Positions 46,883 through 59,294 of a DNA stretch of 64,000 nt are shown in pieces. Under the pieces are notes generated by a model. That model saw only the letters and a list, made by a program, of their open reading frames with translations. It was not told where the DNA came from and did not search any database. Made by a program: the position numbers and the translations under genes. The DNA comes from Zygnema cylindricum (lineage: Eukaryota; Streptophyta; Zygnematophyceae; Zygnematales; Zygnemataceae), in assembly GCA_037447655.1 (NCBI GenBank), contig JBBHKE010001071.1, forward strand, positions 248,001 to 312,000. The letters are read 5' to 3'. Within the stretch, counting starts at the first letter, position 1; each line of letters begins with the position of its first letter.

Positions 46883-49671
46883 AGGTATGGGCCCACCATC
46901 TAGGGTGCCCATATTCAATGGAGTTGGCTTCATATACTAGGAAAGTATGATGATAGGAGATCTATGTGAGAAAAGGTTTTGGGGAATAGTGAGTGGACAG
47001 GTGAGGCGTCCATCCAGTCTTGGGATACCTCCAGGGTTTACAGGAGGCAGATTCACTAGAGATGCAGATCCATCTTCAACGGAGGAGACAAAGGAAGGAG
47101 AGATGGTGGACAAAGGAAAGGAGAAGGAGACGACCACACCAATAGCAACTGGTTCGGCATTCATGTCACCTATTCCGAGGAACGAGGAGAATGATACTGA
47201 TACCTGGGACTTCAACAATATGGCGGCAAAGCACTCCATCCTCCGCCACCTTACTCAAAGACTTGCGTGTCTTATTTGCAGGTAGAAAGGGCATCCGATC
47301 TTTGGATGGCACTCATAGAGATGTATTGAATTTGTATGATTCAGCAACAACAGTTGGCTGATTAGAAAGTAAAGAGTACGTATACAAAGGGGGGAAGATG
47401 TTGGATTTTTGCAATGAGCTTGCTACACTTTTCACGAAGAGAGCTCGAAAAGATTTTAGTGAAAAAGATAAGGTTAACTCTCTACTGATGAAGTTACCCG
47501 ACGAGTTCGAGAACATAGTGAATCGTGTGCAGAACTTGCCGGACTCAAGGTGGATATGGAACTCAGTGGTAAGGATGATTCTCGTTCGAGAGAATACAAT
47601 TGAGATCCGAAAGGGAGGAAAGAGAGGGCAAGCCTTGGCAGCAGGAATCGATTGGAGGAACAAGGATTCCCGGAGACTGGTGGGAAATTACGGAGGGCGG
47701 AAGCAGAAAAATCAGACCGACAAGTTCGGACCAAGGGCTCCCAAGGGTTTATATCATTTTTTGTAAGAAACCAAGGCATTATATGGCGGAGTGCACTAAA
47801 CTAACCGAGCTTCGGTTAAAGGAGGGGCAAACCGATGGAACCCCGAGAGGAAAGAAAAAGGCCCCCGTGACACAAGTACATGAGGTGGAATCCGAAGACG
47901 AGGACTATGAGCTCCTATTGGATGAGGAGTTGGAAGCGATAAACGAGGTAGAAATTCCACGAAAGTAAAAATGAGCTTTTAGTGGATTCAAAGGTAAAGC
48001 AGGCTGGATTGTAGATTCAGGTGCCTCCATGCACATGTGTAAGGATAAACACCTGTTCACTAAGATAAGAAAGATTCCCACCGTAGAGATAGAGTACGGG
48101 GATGGGAGGATAGTCACTACTACTCTTGTAGGATCGGTAGATCTGAAAGTGTTGGTAGAAGGAAAGACATCCATAGTTACATTCTTCCATGTATTGTTTA
48201 TTCCGGAGGTGAACAAAAACCTTATCTCTATGTCTGTATTAGATGATAAGGGTTTTGATACCAACATTAGGAAAGGAGTCTTTACTCCTAGTTTTGAGGA
48301 GGAAGTTTATTTCACTGCTGAAAAAGGTAGCCAAGGGATGTTTAGGCTGATTTTAAGCAATGAAAAAAAGAAACTTTATTATGCTGGTGTTCATGATATA
48401 ATGATGTGGCATAAGAGGTTAAGGCATGTGAATTTAGATAAATTAAGAGAGATGAAAAAGATGGGAGTGGTGGAAGGAATTCAGTTTAGTGAGAGTGAGA
48501 ATCTAAGTGATTGTAGTTGATATGCTCAAGGTAAAGCACACAGATTGCCCTTTCCCAAAACAGCCACCTATAGGGGAGAAAAAATTATAGATTTAGTACA
48601 CATAGATATTTGGGGACCGGCCAAAGTGCCCTCACCAGGGGGGGAAGAGATTTATGATGACTATCACTGATGATTAGTCTCGCTATTCCAGGGTGTATTT
48701 CTTGAAAAACAAGTCAGAAGCTAAAGATTGTTTTAGACAATATAAAGCATGGAGGGAAAAACTCCATGAAACTCCAATCAAGAGAGTAAGGACTGACAAT
48801 GGTGGAGAGTATACTTCTAGCCAGTTTGAGGATTTTTTGAGGGAAGATGGAGTCCAACACCAAAAGACAGTTCCAGTAAAACCTAGAACAGAATGGGGTA
48901 GCTGAAAGATTAAATAGGACACTAAGTGATAGTGCTAGAAGTATGTTGTCGGACAAGAAGACAGGAAAAAGGTTTTGGGCGGAAGCAATGAATTGTGCTA
49001 ATTACCTCAAAAATAGAGTTCTTACTTCAACTATAAAAGATCAAACACCTTATGAGAGATGGACAAGCCGGAAACCAACCATATCTCACATAAAGGTTTT
49101 CGGCAGTCAAGTATTCTGTCTAGATACAGATCGGTCTAATTGGAAGCTAGATCCTAGAGGAAAACCGGGATACTTATTAGGATATGATGAGGATGTTAAA
49201 GGATATAGAGTGTATGATCTAAAAAGGGAAGATATAATCTTAGTAAAGCATCTAGTAGTTATGGATGAAGGAAAGACCGTGGATCCCTTCAAGCATACAA
49301 AGTCAGTAAAAATCAGATTTGAGTCAGAAAATTACGATGACTTTGAAATTCCTAACTATCCAGGTTTTAGAGAAGATGTCATTCTTGCAGGTACAAATCA
49401 AATCGAAAAGGACTCGGCTGCGGAAACTCCATTGACAACCCTACCCGAAGCGGAAGACGTGATGGAAATTGATTCGGAATCAAAGGATAGGGGAGAAGCC
49501 GAGATTGTTCGAAAGAACCCACAAGAACCATCTATTCCGGCCACAGATTTTGAGGGGGGAAGGAGAAGTAGTAAAAGATAACAAGAAAAACAGGTTAATA
49601 ACAAGGTAACAAAACTATCTCATCAAGATGAACCTTAAACTTATGGAGAGATTGCAAGTCACTTTGAGCTA
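46863..49671 (+). pseudogene. Cop45 gag and integrase remnant, truncated before RT
   Basis: Gag starts at 46863 and meets TAG at about 46938. Later frames show the Gag body (46947-47285, 47398-47766), protease (WIVDSGASMHM, about 48006-48040), pre-integrase and the integrase core (RTDNGGEYTSSQFE, about 48790-48830; AERLNRTL shifted, about 48900), then KLSHQDEP just before where RT should begin. The sequence stops matching at about 49671, where the minus-strand Cop49 remnant begins. Inactive. Confidence 0.85.
46883..46895 (+). promoter_or_regulatory. Cop45 primer-binding site
   Basis: AGGTATGGGCCCA directly after the LTR, with two differences from GGTTATGGGCCCA. Confidence 0.65.
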
Positions 49672-50449
49672 ATGTAGATGCATTTTCTATATTTTTCTTG
49701 AAAAACTTGGGATTTTCCTCTAAAAAGATATAATCAACACTTCGACCTTTCTTTTCATCGCTACGCTGACTAAATTCATCTACTCCTTTTCCCTCATCCT
49801 TCACTATGATATTTTTGGCTACCACAACTTTATTTCTCTTAATGTTGCATATTTTATAACCCTTGGCATGATCATCATACCCTAGAAATATCCCTGGTAT
49901 GCCTTTTAGCTCGAATTTCCATTTTTGTGGATCATTATCTTGTAAGAATATCTGACTTCCAAAAACTTTGAAGTGACTTATATCTGGTTTGTGTCCTGTC
50001 CACATTTCGTAGGGAGTTTTATCTTTTACTGCCCTTGTTTCTAGCCTGTTTCTCACATAAGCTGCATAATGCATTGCCTCTACCAAAAATTTGAAATATA
50101 TCTCCATATCAGCCATCATTGTCCTAGCACACTCTGATATGGTCTTATTCATCCTTTGTGAAACACTGTTTTGTTCCGGAGAATAAGGAACGGTTAGCTG
50201 ACGTGAGATTCCATGCAATTTTAGGAATTCTGCAAACTCATTAGAAATGTACTCCCCTCCATTATAAAAACTGAATCCCGGTATCTTTCTCTCATGCAGA
50301 TTCTCAACCCAAGCCTTATACTCCTTCAATTTTGAAAAGACTTCATCCTTTCTTTTCAAAAAATAAACTGTAGTAAATCTACTAAAGTCATCAGTAAAGG
50401 TAAACATAAACTTAGCACCTCCCACAGATGGATACCTAGATGGCCTCCA

Positions 50450-51188
50450 TGTTGTTTTTTAGAAAGCTTTAGTCCTCTTTATGCCTCAGCTGTGAGAGAG
50501 AGCTGTTCGGGACTTAAGCTATTTTTGGTTGAGTTCGGTTCAGTACTTACCGAAATTAGTGTGACAGTGAAGTTGGGAGTTCACGGTTCATTCACATTTG
50601 GGACACGTGTCGTCACTTGGGAGAATGCGTGAGTATGTCCTCCGTGGACGTACGGAAATTCGGCAGGACCACTGGACTTCGTGAAGTCAATTCTACGGTG
50701 CCAAATCCTCAAATCGGACCGCTGACAGCCGCCGCCAACAAATAGTGACGAGGCGTGACTAGATCATTATCACTTTACGTTGTCTAAACTTCGGTGTAAA
50801 TATTTGTGATAGAATGTTAGATGTACGGTTGGAATGCCTCCGTATAGCTTAGTGTAGTTTCGGTGTATAAAAGTAGGACTTAGTGAATTTGATTTTTAGG
50901 AACAATTGATATGAAAACTGTGCACTCAGTTTTATGTAATTTCATTTCTACATATCTCACAGATTTGTGCGCGGAATTAATTGACATTTTGTGTGTGTTT
51001 TCTTTTGTATGTTATCTACATTGTGGCAAATTTTCAGGACGATTAAAGCGTTTTTCTGAAAGTTATAGTCTGTCAAAGTTTCTGTTCAGCCATCGGTATT
51101 TGTGGAAGCTTCCTCTCTTGATTTGTTCTACGATAACTACTGCTGCATCTTCTTCATCTTCAGTACCAGCACTTGTCTCAGAACCACA
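50450..51188 (+). mobile_element. Solo LTR, type L3, inserted in Cop49 integrase
   Basis: 739 bp, TGTTG...CCACA, flanked by a perfect 5-bp duplication CTCCA (50445-50449 and 51189-51193). It lies in the opposite orientation to its host. TATA-like GTATAAAAG lies at about 50864. Its last codons (ITTAASSSSSVPALVSEP) align with the Gag start in the L3 copy at 24757, although the ATG itself is lost. Confidence 0.88.
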
Positions 51189-51531
51189 CTCCATACATCT
51201 GAATAAGTTAGTTCTATCACCGTGCTACTTCTATGATCAGTTTGCGAAGGGAAAGGCAACTTATGAATTTTTCCCATTGCACAACCATCAAATACATTTG
51301 ATTGTGGTTTTTGACTAATTTTTACACCTTCCAAGATACCACATTTCCAATCTTTTGTCATTGACTGTTTCAAGACGTTGAGGCAGTGGAGATTCTTCTT
51401 TCTCCAATCCGGCGCTGTCTCATCAGCAGTTCCTCCACAATGGGTGACAAGTCCCTCTCCTCGAAATATGAGCTCAACATATCTTCTCAGTATAAGTAGT
51501 CAGTTCCATCAAAAATAGGCAATTTGGGCGG

Positions 51532-51544
51532 TGGGCCCATAACC
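51532..51544 (-). promoter_or_regulatory. Cop49 primer-binding site
   Basis: GGTTATGGGCCCA on the minus strand directly after the L2 LTR. It is identical to the site of Cop59 despite the distant relationship of the elements. Confidence 0.8.
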
Positions 51545-51852
51545 TGTTGAAGGTCATGGGCATTTTGACTTGGTTGTGATCCACTCCCACTAAGAGTCAC
51601 AGTTGCACCAGCGGGAACAGAGCTCCATTGAGAGCAGAAGCAAACCCAAAGAGAAATACGTAGTAGACTAGATCTATATTATAAGATATATAACTTCAAA
51701 TGAGAGAGGTCTTTCAACTAGACAAACATATACCATAGCCAAATCAAGGACAATAGAACATTATACAACTTTAAGTGCACTTAGTGCTCTCATTTCCTTA
51801 ACTCTCCGTATAATGTACATTCGGTATTGAATTGATCAATCCTAATTGAACA
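51545..51852 (-). mobile_element. Cop49 5' LTR (type L2)
   Basis: 308 bp, TGTTCAATTAGG...CCTTCAACA on the minus strand. Its last 80 or so bases are in frame with Gag (VPAGATVTLSGSGSQPSQNA) across the LTR edge and primer site. No tRNA-like segment is seen in this LTR type. Confidence 0.85.
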
Positions 51853-52166
51853 AAATACTCAAAAGATCTAGAAAACATCTAAAACGTATGTACAGGGTTC
51901 ACCTAAATATCTACTGACAAAATCTAAGTACTTGGACCAAAATTGTCTAGTAACAATATTTTGACCCTACAAATCCGGGATATATGTTTCACGCCTACAT
52001 TCATTAGCGCCCGTACACACTAATTTACTCAAAGATAACTACTAGAGTAGAAACTAAAAAATCCACACCAAATATAGCTAATATTGAATAGTTGGTGGTC
52101 TAAAAATATTCTAAGTCCTAGACTCAAATTCCTAAGACTTACTAAAGCTTACTTTTCAATAAAAAG
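51853..52166. other. AT-rich DNA; first half repeats 45673-45822
   Basis: After the shared repeat (to about 52003) the rest is unique AT-rich sequence with no gene. Confidence 0.6.
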
Positions 52167-53142
52167 AAGCAAATGCAGTCTGCCTCTAACTCCTCTCTTC
52201 AGCTCCCACACTTGTTGCAGTTACTAAAAGGTGGAGAGGGAGCTAGAGTCATGGCATGCTATCCAGAGGGAGACAAACACTATATTGGTAGATTTACCAA
52301 AATGGTACTTGACGAACCCAAGATTTCAACCTAGTACCTACCGTTCGTCAAAGTCGTCGGTAGCCGGTAGCTTTATCTAATTAGTCTAAGACCAGTGTTA
52401 CGTGATATTAGGTTTGACAACTATATAAATGTTCACACATAGACTATTTCATTTAAAAAAATATTAGGACATAGATACAATTTGTAGTGTACGGGATACG
52501 TAACATCTCGAAACAAATATCTCGCATTTGTTTCAAGTGTGAAATAAATACCGCACAAGTATTTATGACAGCTAAGATTGAAACCCGGTTTCGATCAGAC
52601 GACCGCGGATAAAGTTGAGATCGCGGAATAGGATTTTGGCGGTTTGTGGTCATCACCATATCAAATGACACGTGGAAAAACCACATTGGATTGTAGCATC
52701 TCCGAGAATAACATGAACGAATCCAGATATGACATGTGTCGACTTTTTGGCCATGTCGTACAATGTCCGTACAAAAGGTACACCGGCACCTCTACCTTTC
52801 TGTACGACAAAGTATTGAGATTGGTGTCGTACGTCAATAGATAGAGATTTAGAGAGAGATAGGACTTAGAAAGATTTGGTAGATAGGACCCTCTCTCCGA
52901 GCGAGCTTGTGTACAAAAGGTCAACTTTGACCCACCATAACTTACTGCTCACGGGAGAAAATTTAGAGATTTTTTTTGCTATCGACTTAGGGGAGTCTTC
53001 CCTTCACAAGGGTGAAGGTGGTCAGAGTTTTTGTTTGCCAGGGTGGCAGTTATTCTTGGTGTAACACAAAGGGGTCAGGGTTATCCTAGAGGCTTCGTGT
53101 GAGCTGCCTACTTTGAGGACCTATGGAGGTCTCAGAGTTGCA
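52167..53142 (+). mobile_element. Solo LTR (L1 type), 5' end missing
   Basis: It matches Cop33's LTR from its CT-rich block to the end CTCAGAGTTGCA, then stops abruptly at 53142. The first ~80 bp of the LTR are absent. A stem-loop lies at about 52767-52807. Confidence 0.8.
52311..52388 (-). other. tRNA-like segment, antisense in the 52-kb LTR
   Basis: On the minus strand the outer stem GACGAAC/GTTCGTC pairs at all seven positions around CTAGG-TTGAAAT-CTTGG (52311-52349). Upstream, TTAGATAAAGC is A-box-like. Confidence 0.6.
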
Positions 53143-54293
53143 ACGTTTGCCTTAAATTTCTTGGGGTTGCGATGCACCGCTTTCTCACCATTAATATTTA
53201 GTCTCCTCAACCTTTGTCCCCTACACGTTTCCTAGTTTGATGGGTTTCGTTTAATGTGCTTGTACGGCCTCAATGGCCAACTAGTTTTATTTGGTCGTGG
53301 GCGCCTTTTAAATGACCAACAATTGATTATTAACACCACATTATAAACGTTTAGTTGTTTTTGGTGAATTATTGATTCAAATACAAAGGTGTGCTCTTTG
53401 GTTTCCCTTTTATATATATTTCTACCTTATGACCCTTGCAAAATTCTAACATTTTTTTCAATTTCTCGAAGCCAAAGTGTGCTCCTTATGTCCCTCCCAT
53501 TAGGCCTTGCTTCCCCTTCCACCCCTTATTCTTTCTCTCTCCTAACATTGCCCAACGAAACGTGTGGAATGTGTTGGTGCCTCTAATTTACGGCATGCCC
53601 TAGATTTTAATTAATCTTGTAATTGCACTTTGGTAGGTTATTTTCAATAACTCGTAACAAATTTTGATGACCTTTCCTCCTTATCGCTGTAGGGATTTTA
53701 TTCTTTTCCACTTTTCCAACTCGTCATCATTATTATAGTTATTTGCTGTAATAACTTGTTCTTGTGAGAAGGAGTGAACTTATAAATGTATAATATCGAG
53801 GGTGTTCTTTCCCTATCTGACAACTTTTGTTTTCTCCTCTCGGGTCAAATACTATACTCCATCCAAATTCATCCTCTTATAAGGTTACCATGGGCACCAA
53901 TATTCCTCTCCAAGTCCACTCACATAGATTGAATTTAAACCTAGTGTTTTTGGTGTCAATATTTTTTTTAGCCAAACAAAAAAATCATTAAAGTTTTGTC
54001 CATGCATATCTTCTCGAGGTTTTTAGCTTTAAATCTAAAACCACTCTATTTATTGCATTCGTACATATGGTACTTTTCTTTACTCATAAAGTATATGTAC
54101 TTATGCACTATCTTGTACATTTGTAAAGTAATTTATCTCCCGATAATTTAAACATCCATATAGGTTTAACCTTGCAAAGTACCTAGTAACCTTTCTAACG
54201 AGTGTAAAATATGGGTTTGAACAACAATTATTTTTACGTTGAAAACATTTCCAACCATCAACACTACTCTTTTACTATATTCAAAGTTGTTTA
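53143..54293. other. AT-rich spacer, no gene supported
   Basis: T-rich DNA with only short frames (65 codons at 53389-53586). Nothing recognised. Confidence 0.45.
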
Positions 54294-54952
54294 TGTTGAA
54301 AAATGTAATTTATATCCATTTAACTAAAATTGGATACGGCGTGCATAGATACAGTTTTAGAACGACATCATTTCAGAATGAATACCTTGCATTTGTTTGA
54401 CAACGAAACAAATGTCGCGCAAGTAATTATCACGGCTAAGATTTCGTCTCATTACAAATCCGATGGCGTACGTCATCGCCGAAATCTCGGAGTGGTCACC
54501 TTGGCGTTTTGTGACGTGGCATGACCTAGAGCCACGTGGAGAGATGACATTCGGTCATAGGAATTCCGAAGAATGTACGGATGAGTAAAAAGCAGACACG
54601 CGTCCGCTTAATAGCCTTGTCGTACATAGGCTATACAAAAGGTACACCGGCAGTAGTACTTTTTGGTACGGTACAGTAATCTGATTGGTCCGTACTTCAG
54701 TAGATAGAAGTTATTAGAGGGAATCAGGACTTAGAAAATTTTGGTAGGTAGTCACCTCTCCCTTTGAGAGTTTGTACAAATTGGTATTTTTACTGCCTCA
54801 TAACATATCGCCTGGTTGGTTATTTTCAGAGATTCTTTTTCCTACGGACTCAAGGGAGTCGAGGCTGCACAGGGGTGCATTCAAGTGGGCTAGTTATAAA
54901 CTATCTAGAGGCTTCCTATATTTTGTAGTCAAATGGAGGACACAGAATTGCA
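54294..54952 (+). mobile_element. Cop54 5' LTR (L1 type), shortened
   Basis: It starts TGTTGAAAAATG and ends GAATTGCA, about 660 bp. Compared with the Cop59 LTR, the block with the CT tract and tRNA-like segment is absent. Its own 3' LTR retains it. The Gag ATG is at 54933. A stem-loop lies at about 54632-54671. Confidence 0.7.
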
Positions 54953-57900
54953 CGTTATGGGCCCACCCTCTACGGTGCCCACCTTCAATGGATCTGGGTT
55001 CATCTATTGGGAAGCCATGGAAATGGGGGCTTTTTGCGAAATACGATACTGGGGTATCGTCAATGGACAAGTTAAACGTCCACCTTCTTTAATTCCGCTA
55101 GGTTTTGGAGGAGTAAGGTTTTTTGCAGCAGAGACTGCTTTCGCGGAGGAGGCAGATGATGGGGACAGCAGTGTATCCGAAAAGGGGAAAAGGAAGGAGA
55201 CACCCCTCACCCCTACTGCCATGGCACCGGGATCGGCGGTCGTGAAGACCGTGGAGAATGACAGTCAAATGTGGGAAGACGTAAACATGGCTGCCAAAAA
55301 CTTCATTCTAAGACACCTCACTCAAGGTTTGGCCACTCCTCACCATCACATTTACAAGGCCGAGGAGTTGTGGGAGAGTTTGGTGGAGATATATAGAGCT
55401 GGAACTATTCAAAGCTCCAGTTGGCTGAGCAAAAGCTAGCTAGTTACACTTACAAAGGAGGAAAGATGTTAGATTATTGTAATGATCTTTTTTGTTTGTA
55501 TATGGAGATAGAAACTGTCGGGTGGGCAGGTAAAATGAAAATGAAAGTTAACACTCTTATCATGAAGTTACCAGATGAGTTCGAGAACATAGTGTATCGA
55601 GTACAGGAAATGCCTGATAGTTCATGGAAATGGAACACAGTGGTCAGGGTGATACTTGTGCAAGAAAACACAATGGAGATTAGGAGAGGATGGAAGAGCA
55701 TTCAAGCTCTACCAGCAAGAGGGGACCGATGGGGGAAGGACCCGAAGAAACCTTACAAAAAAGAAAGGGATCACTTTGGGGGACCGAGGCCCCCAAAGGG
55801 TCTTTGTCATTTTTGCAAAAAGCCAGGACACTTCATCGCAGATTATGTCAAGCTGTCAAAGTTGAGGCTCCAAGAGAACCGTGGAGGGGGTTTTTCCGGA
55901 GGGAAAAAAAAGGCACTTGTGGCTACAAAAGTGACAGGAGAAACCGAGGATGAGTCCTCTGAGGAGGATCAGGAGCTTCTTCTTGACAAGAGCCTAGAGG
56001 AGAAGGAGATCCCTCGGAAACAGAAGTGTGCCTTGGGAGCGATTTGGGAAGCTCCACAGGAAGGATGGATTATCGACTCAGGTGCATCCATGCATATGTG
56101 TCGTGATAAATAACTCTTCACTAAGCTAAGAAAGATCCCTATTGTAGAAATAGAGTATAGGGATGGGAGAGTGGTTACTACAGATCTAGTGGGATCAGTA
56201 GATCTGAAGGTCTTAGTGGAGGGCAAGACTTCTATACAAACATTCATAGATGTACTCTACATTCCTCAGCTGAGTAAAAATCTTGTCTCTACGTCTGTGT
56301 TAGATGACAAAGAGTTTGATACCTTCACTAGAAAGGGAGTCTTTACAGCTAAATATGGGGTTGAAGTTTACTTCACGGCAGATAAAGGTAGCCAAGGAAT
56401 GTTTAGGCTTAACCTGAATAATGAATAGATAAATGCTTACTATGTTGGTGTTCCTAAATTGATGATTTGACATAAGCGGTTGGGGCATGTGCATTTTGAT
56501 AGGTTGAGGGAAATGAAAAAGCTTGGGGTAGTAGAAGGCATTCAGTTTGGGGAAAATGAAATGATGGATGATTGTAGTGGTTGTGCTTAAGGTAGGGCTC
56601 ACAGACTTCCCTTTCCCAAAGCCGCCACATATAGAGGTGAGAAAGTGCTAGATTTGGTCCACACAGATATTTGGGGACCTGCAAAAGTACCTTCGGTTGG
56701 AGGAAAGAGGTTTATGATGAAAATTACCGATGACTGGTCTAGATACTCTAGAGTCTACTTTCTGAAAGTTAAGTCCGAAGCATCAATTTACTTCAAAGAA
56801 TATAAAGTCGGAGTGAGAAGTTGCATGAAACCCTTATTAAGAGGATAATGAGTGATAATGGGGGGGAATATACCTCTAACCAGTTTGAGAAATATCTGAG
56901 AGATGAGGGAGTGCAACACCAGAAAACTGTACCATATAACCCGGAACAAAATGGGGTAGCTAAGAGGTTGAATAGAACACTGGGAGATAGTGCATGTAGT
57001 ATGTTGGCAGACAAGAAAATAGGAAAGAGATTTTGGGCAGAAGTAATGAACTGTGCCTACTACATTAAAAATAAAGTCCTTACCTCAGTTGTAAAGGGAG
57101 TAGACACCTTATGAGAGATGGGTTGGAAGGAAACTATATATCTCACACCTTAAAGTGTTCGGTAGCCAAGTTTAAAGTCTTGACACGGATAAGAAAAACA
57201 GGAAACTAGATGCTAAGGGAAAACCTGGATACTAAGTGGGATATGATGAGGATGTTAAAGGATACAGAGTCTATGACTTAGCAAAGAAAGATATAATTTT
57301 GGTCAAACACTTAGCTGTCATGGATGAAAGGAAGTCATTTGACCCCTTCAAATATACAAAGAAGATAAGAATCAGATTTGAGTCTGAAAGTGAGGAGAAT
57401 TTGGTCGTTGCCGAAAGGGACATGAGTGAAACCGTAATTGCAGATTCGAGGATATCCAAGATACAAGAGACTCACCAGGAAACCTCACATACTCCTATGG
57501 ACTTCGAGGAGATGGAAGAAGCGGGACAAGATACGGTTTTTATGGACAGGGGAGCCGATAAGACAGTGAGAAGAAATCCAAGACTTCCATCCATTCCAGC
57601 TTCGAAGTTTGAGGGAGGAAGGAGGAGCAGCAAAAGGATACAGGAAAAACAAGATGCCCATAAGGTAACTAAGCTATCTCACCCAAATGAGCCTCAGTCT
57701 TACTTAGATGCAGTGAATAGTCCAGAGAAAGAAAGATGGATTAGAGCCATAAATGATGAGATGGCTTCTATCATGGAAGCAAATACTTGGGAACTAACAG
57801 ATTGTCCTCCAAATAGAAAACTTGTTGGGTGTAAATGGGTATTTAAACTAAAGCTGAACCCTGATAATACAATTGAGAGATATAAGGCTCGATTGGTAGC

Positions 57901-59281
57901 AAAGGGGTTCACCCAAGAAGAGGGGATTGACTATGAGGAGACCTTTGCTCTAGTTGTTCGGTTCCCATCGGTAAGGATTCTCCTCAGTCTGGGGGCAGCG
58001 GAAGACATGGAAATACACCTGATGGACATTAAAATTGCTTTTCTTAATGGTGAGTTAGAGGAAGAAATTTTTATGTGGTTACTTGAGGGGTTTGTAAAAG
58101 TAGGAGAAAAGAGCAAAGTCTGCAGGCTCATAAAGTCCTTATATGAACTGAAACAGGCTCCCCACCAGTGGAATAAAAAACTAGATGAGTTTCTCACCGA
58201 TCTAGGATATATCCGAATCAGCTCTGACCATTCTATCTATATGTTTGAAGATGAATATGGTGTCATTTTTATTGCAGTTTATGTGGATGATCTGCTTGTG
58301 TTAAGTAAGTCTTTGGAGAAGATCAATAGGCTAAAGAAAGATCTTAGGGGCTGATTTGATAGGCAGGATTTAGGGGAGGCAAAATATATTTTGGGGATCC
58401 AAATGGAGAGGGATAGGGGGAAAAAGATTATCAGACTTACTCAGAAAGAAACAATAGGTAATATGCTTGAGAAATTCCAGATGGAAAAAGCTAACAGTTG
58501 TACCACTCCCATGGACTTGAAAAAAGTAAGTGATGGGAGTGTAGAAAGAGGAGTGATGATATTAGATGATTTGATGAGTCTAGAGGAGAGAGAGTTTATG
58601 AAGTCTATCCCTTATAGACAGGTCGTAGGAAATTTAATCTATTTTGTGAACTGTACCTGGCCGGACATAAGGGCAGCAGTTGGAGTACTCAGTAGGAGTC
58701 TTAATTATCCTAGGAAGAGAGACTGGGAGGCAACCAAGAGAGTCATGAGATATCTGGTTGGAACCAGAGAATTATAGTTGCATCTAAGAGGGGAGCAAAC
58801 TGACATCACCACTTGGAGTGATGCCAATTATGGGGATGCAGATATGAGAAGATGCACTTCTGGATATGTTTTGTATGTGGGGGAAGGTGCTTGCTATTGG
58901 AGCACTAAGCAACAGAAGGTGGTTGCTCAGTCTACTATGGAGGCTGAGTATATGGCGTCTTGTTCTGCTGTAAAAGAAGTAATGTGGGTGAAGTCATTGT
59001 TATAAGAACTGGGATATATGAAGAAGGGAGTGCATGAAGTCTTTTGCGATAATCAAGATGCAATCGCAATCGCAGCCAATCCAAGACACCATTTCAAAGC
59101 AAAACATATGGACATCAAAATAAGCTTTGTAAGAGAAAAAGTTGAAAATAAAATTATAAAACTTGTGTATAGACCTAATGAAAAAATTGTGGCTGACACG
59201 ATGACCAAACCTGTGCCCTCTCCTAAATTAAAATATTGTCGGGAAAAATGCGGGTTGAAAGAAAAATTAATATTAGACTAG
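54933..59281 (+). pseudogene. Cop54 gag-pol, lightly decayed
   Basis: Closest relative of Cop59. Gag opens MEDTELHVMGPPSTVP at 54933 and shifts frame at about 55410 (one base lost). Then come the zinc knuckle (CHFCKKPGHFIADY, last Cys lost), protease (WIIDSGASMHM, about 56065), TAA at 56111, integrase with stops and shifts, and a long RT frame 57236-58354. That frame has SLYELKQAPHQWN and an intact YVDDLL, followed by a stop at about 58352. RNase H is at 58391-59281 with TAG and TAA interruptions. The polypurine tract AGAAAATAAAAGGAG ends at 59294. Confidence 0.9.
54953..54965 (+). promoter_or_regulatory. Cop54 primer-binding site
   Basis: CGTTATGGGCCCA directly after the LTR. Confidence 0.75.
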
Positions 59282-59294
59282 AAAATAAAAGGAG

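Larger units (their letters stand above)
49672..51544 (-). pseudogene. Cop49: second copia lineage, gag start to integrase, split by a solo LTR
   Basis: Read from 51544 downward. Gag continues from the LTR as VMGPPPKLPIFDGTDY, then most of gag and protease is missing. The pre-integrase C-terminal half (CAMGKIHKLPF, about 51275) leads to ELTYSDVWS, where an L3 solo LTR (50450-51188) is inserted. Integrase resumes at about 50444 with YPSVGGAKFMFTFTDDFSRF, a conserved NGGEY and PYSPEQNSVSQRMNKT (AER changed to SQR) and the GYDDHAKGYK region. The single open frame 49595-50425 is 276 codons. It diverges markedly from the L1 elements. RT and RNase H are absent. Confidence 0.8.

Noticed and set aside
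50911-51318. 135-codon plus frame as a host gene
   Set aside because: It lies mostly in the L3 solo LTR and ends in Cop49 DNA on the wrong strand; only its Ser-rich stretch is meaningful, as the L3 Gag start.
34590-59281. Reassigned stop codons (TAG/TAA read as Gln) as an explanation for the many in-frame stops in the copia elements
   Set aside because: Aligned with Cop59, the stops replace many different residues (Gln, but also Trp, Lys, Glu, Tyr, Phe, Arg, Cys), and frameshifts accompany them. The two host genes end at ordinary TAA and TGA. This is ordinary decay.
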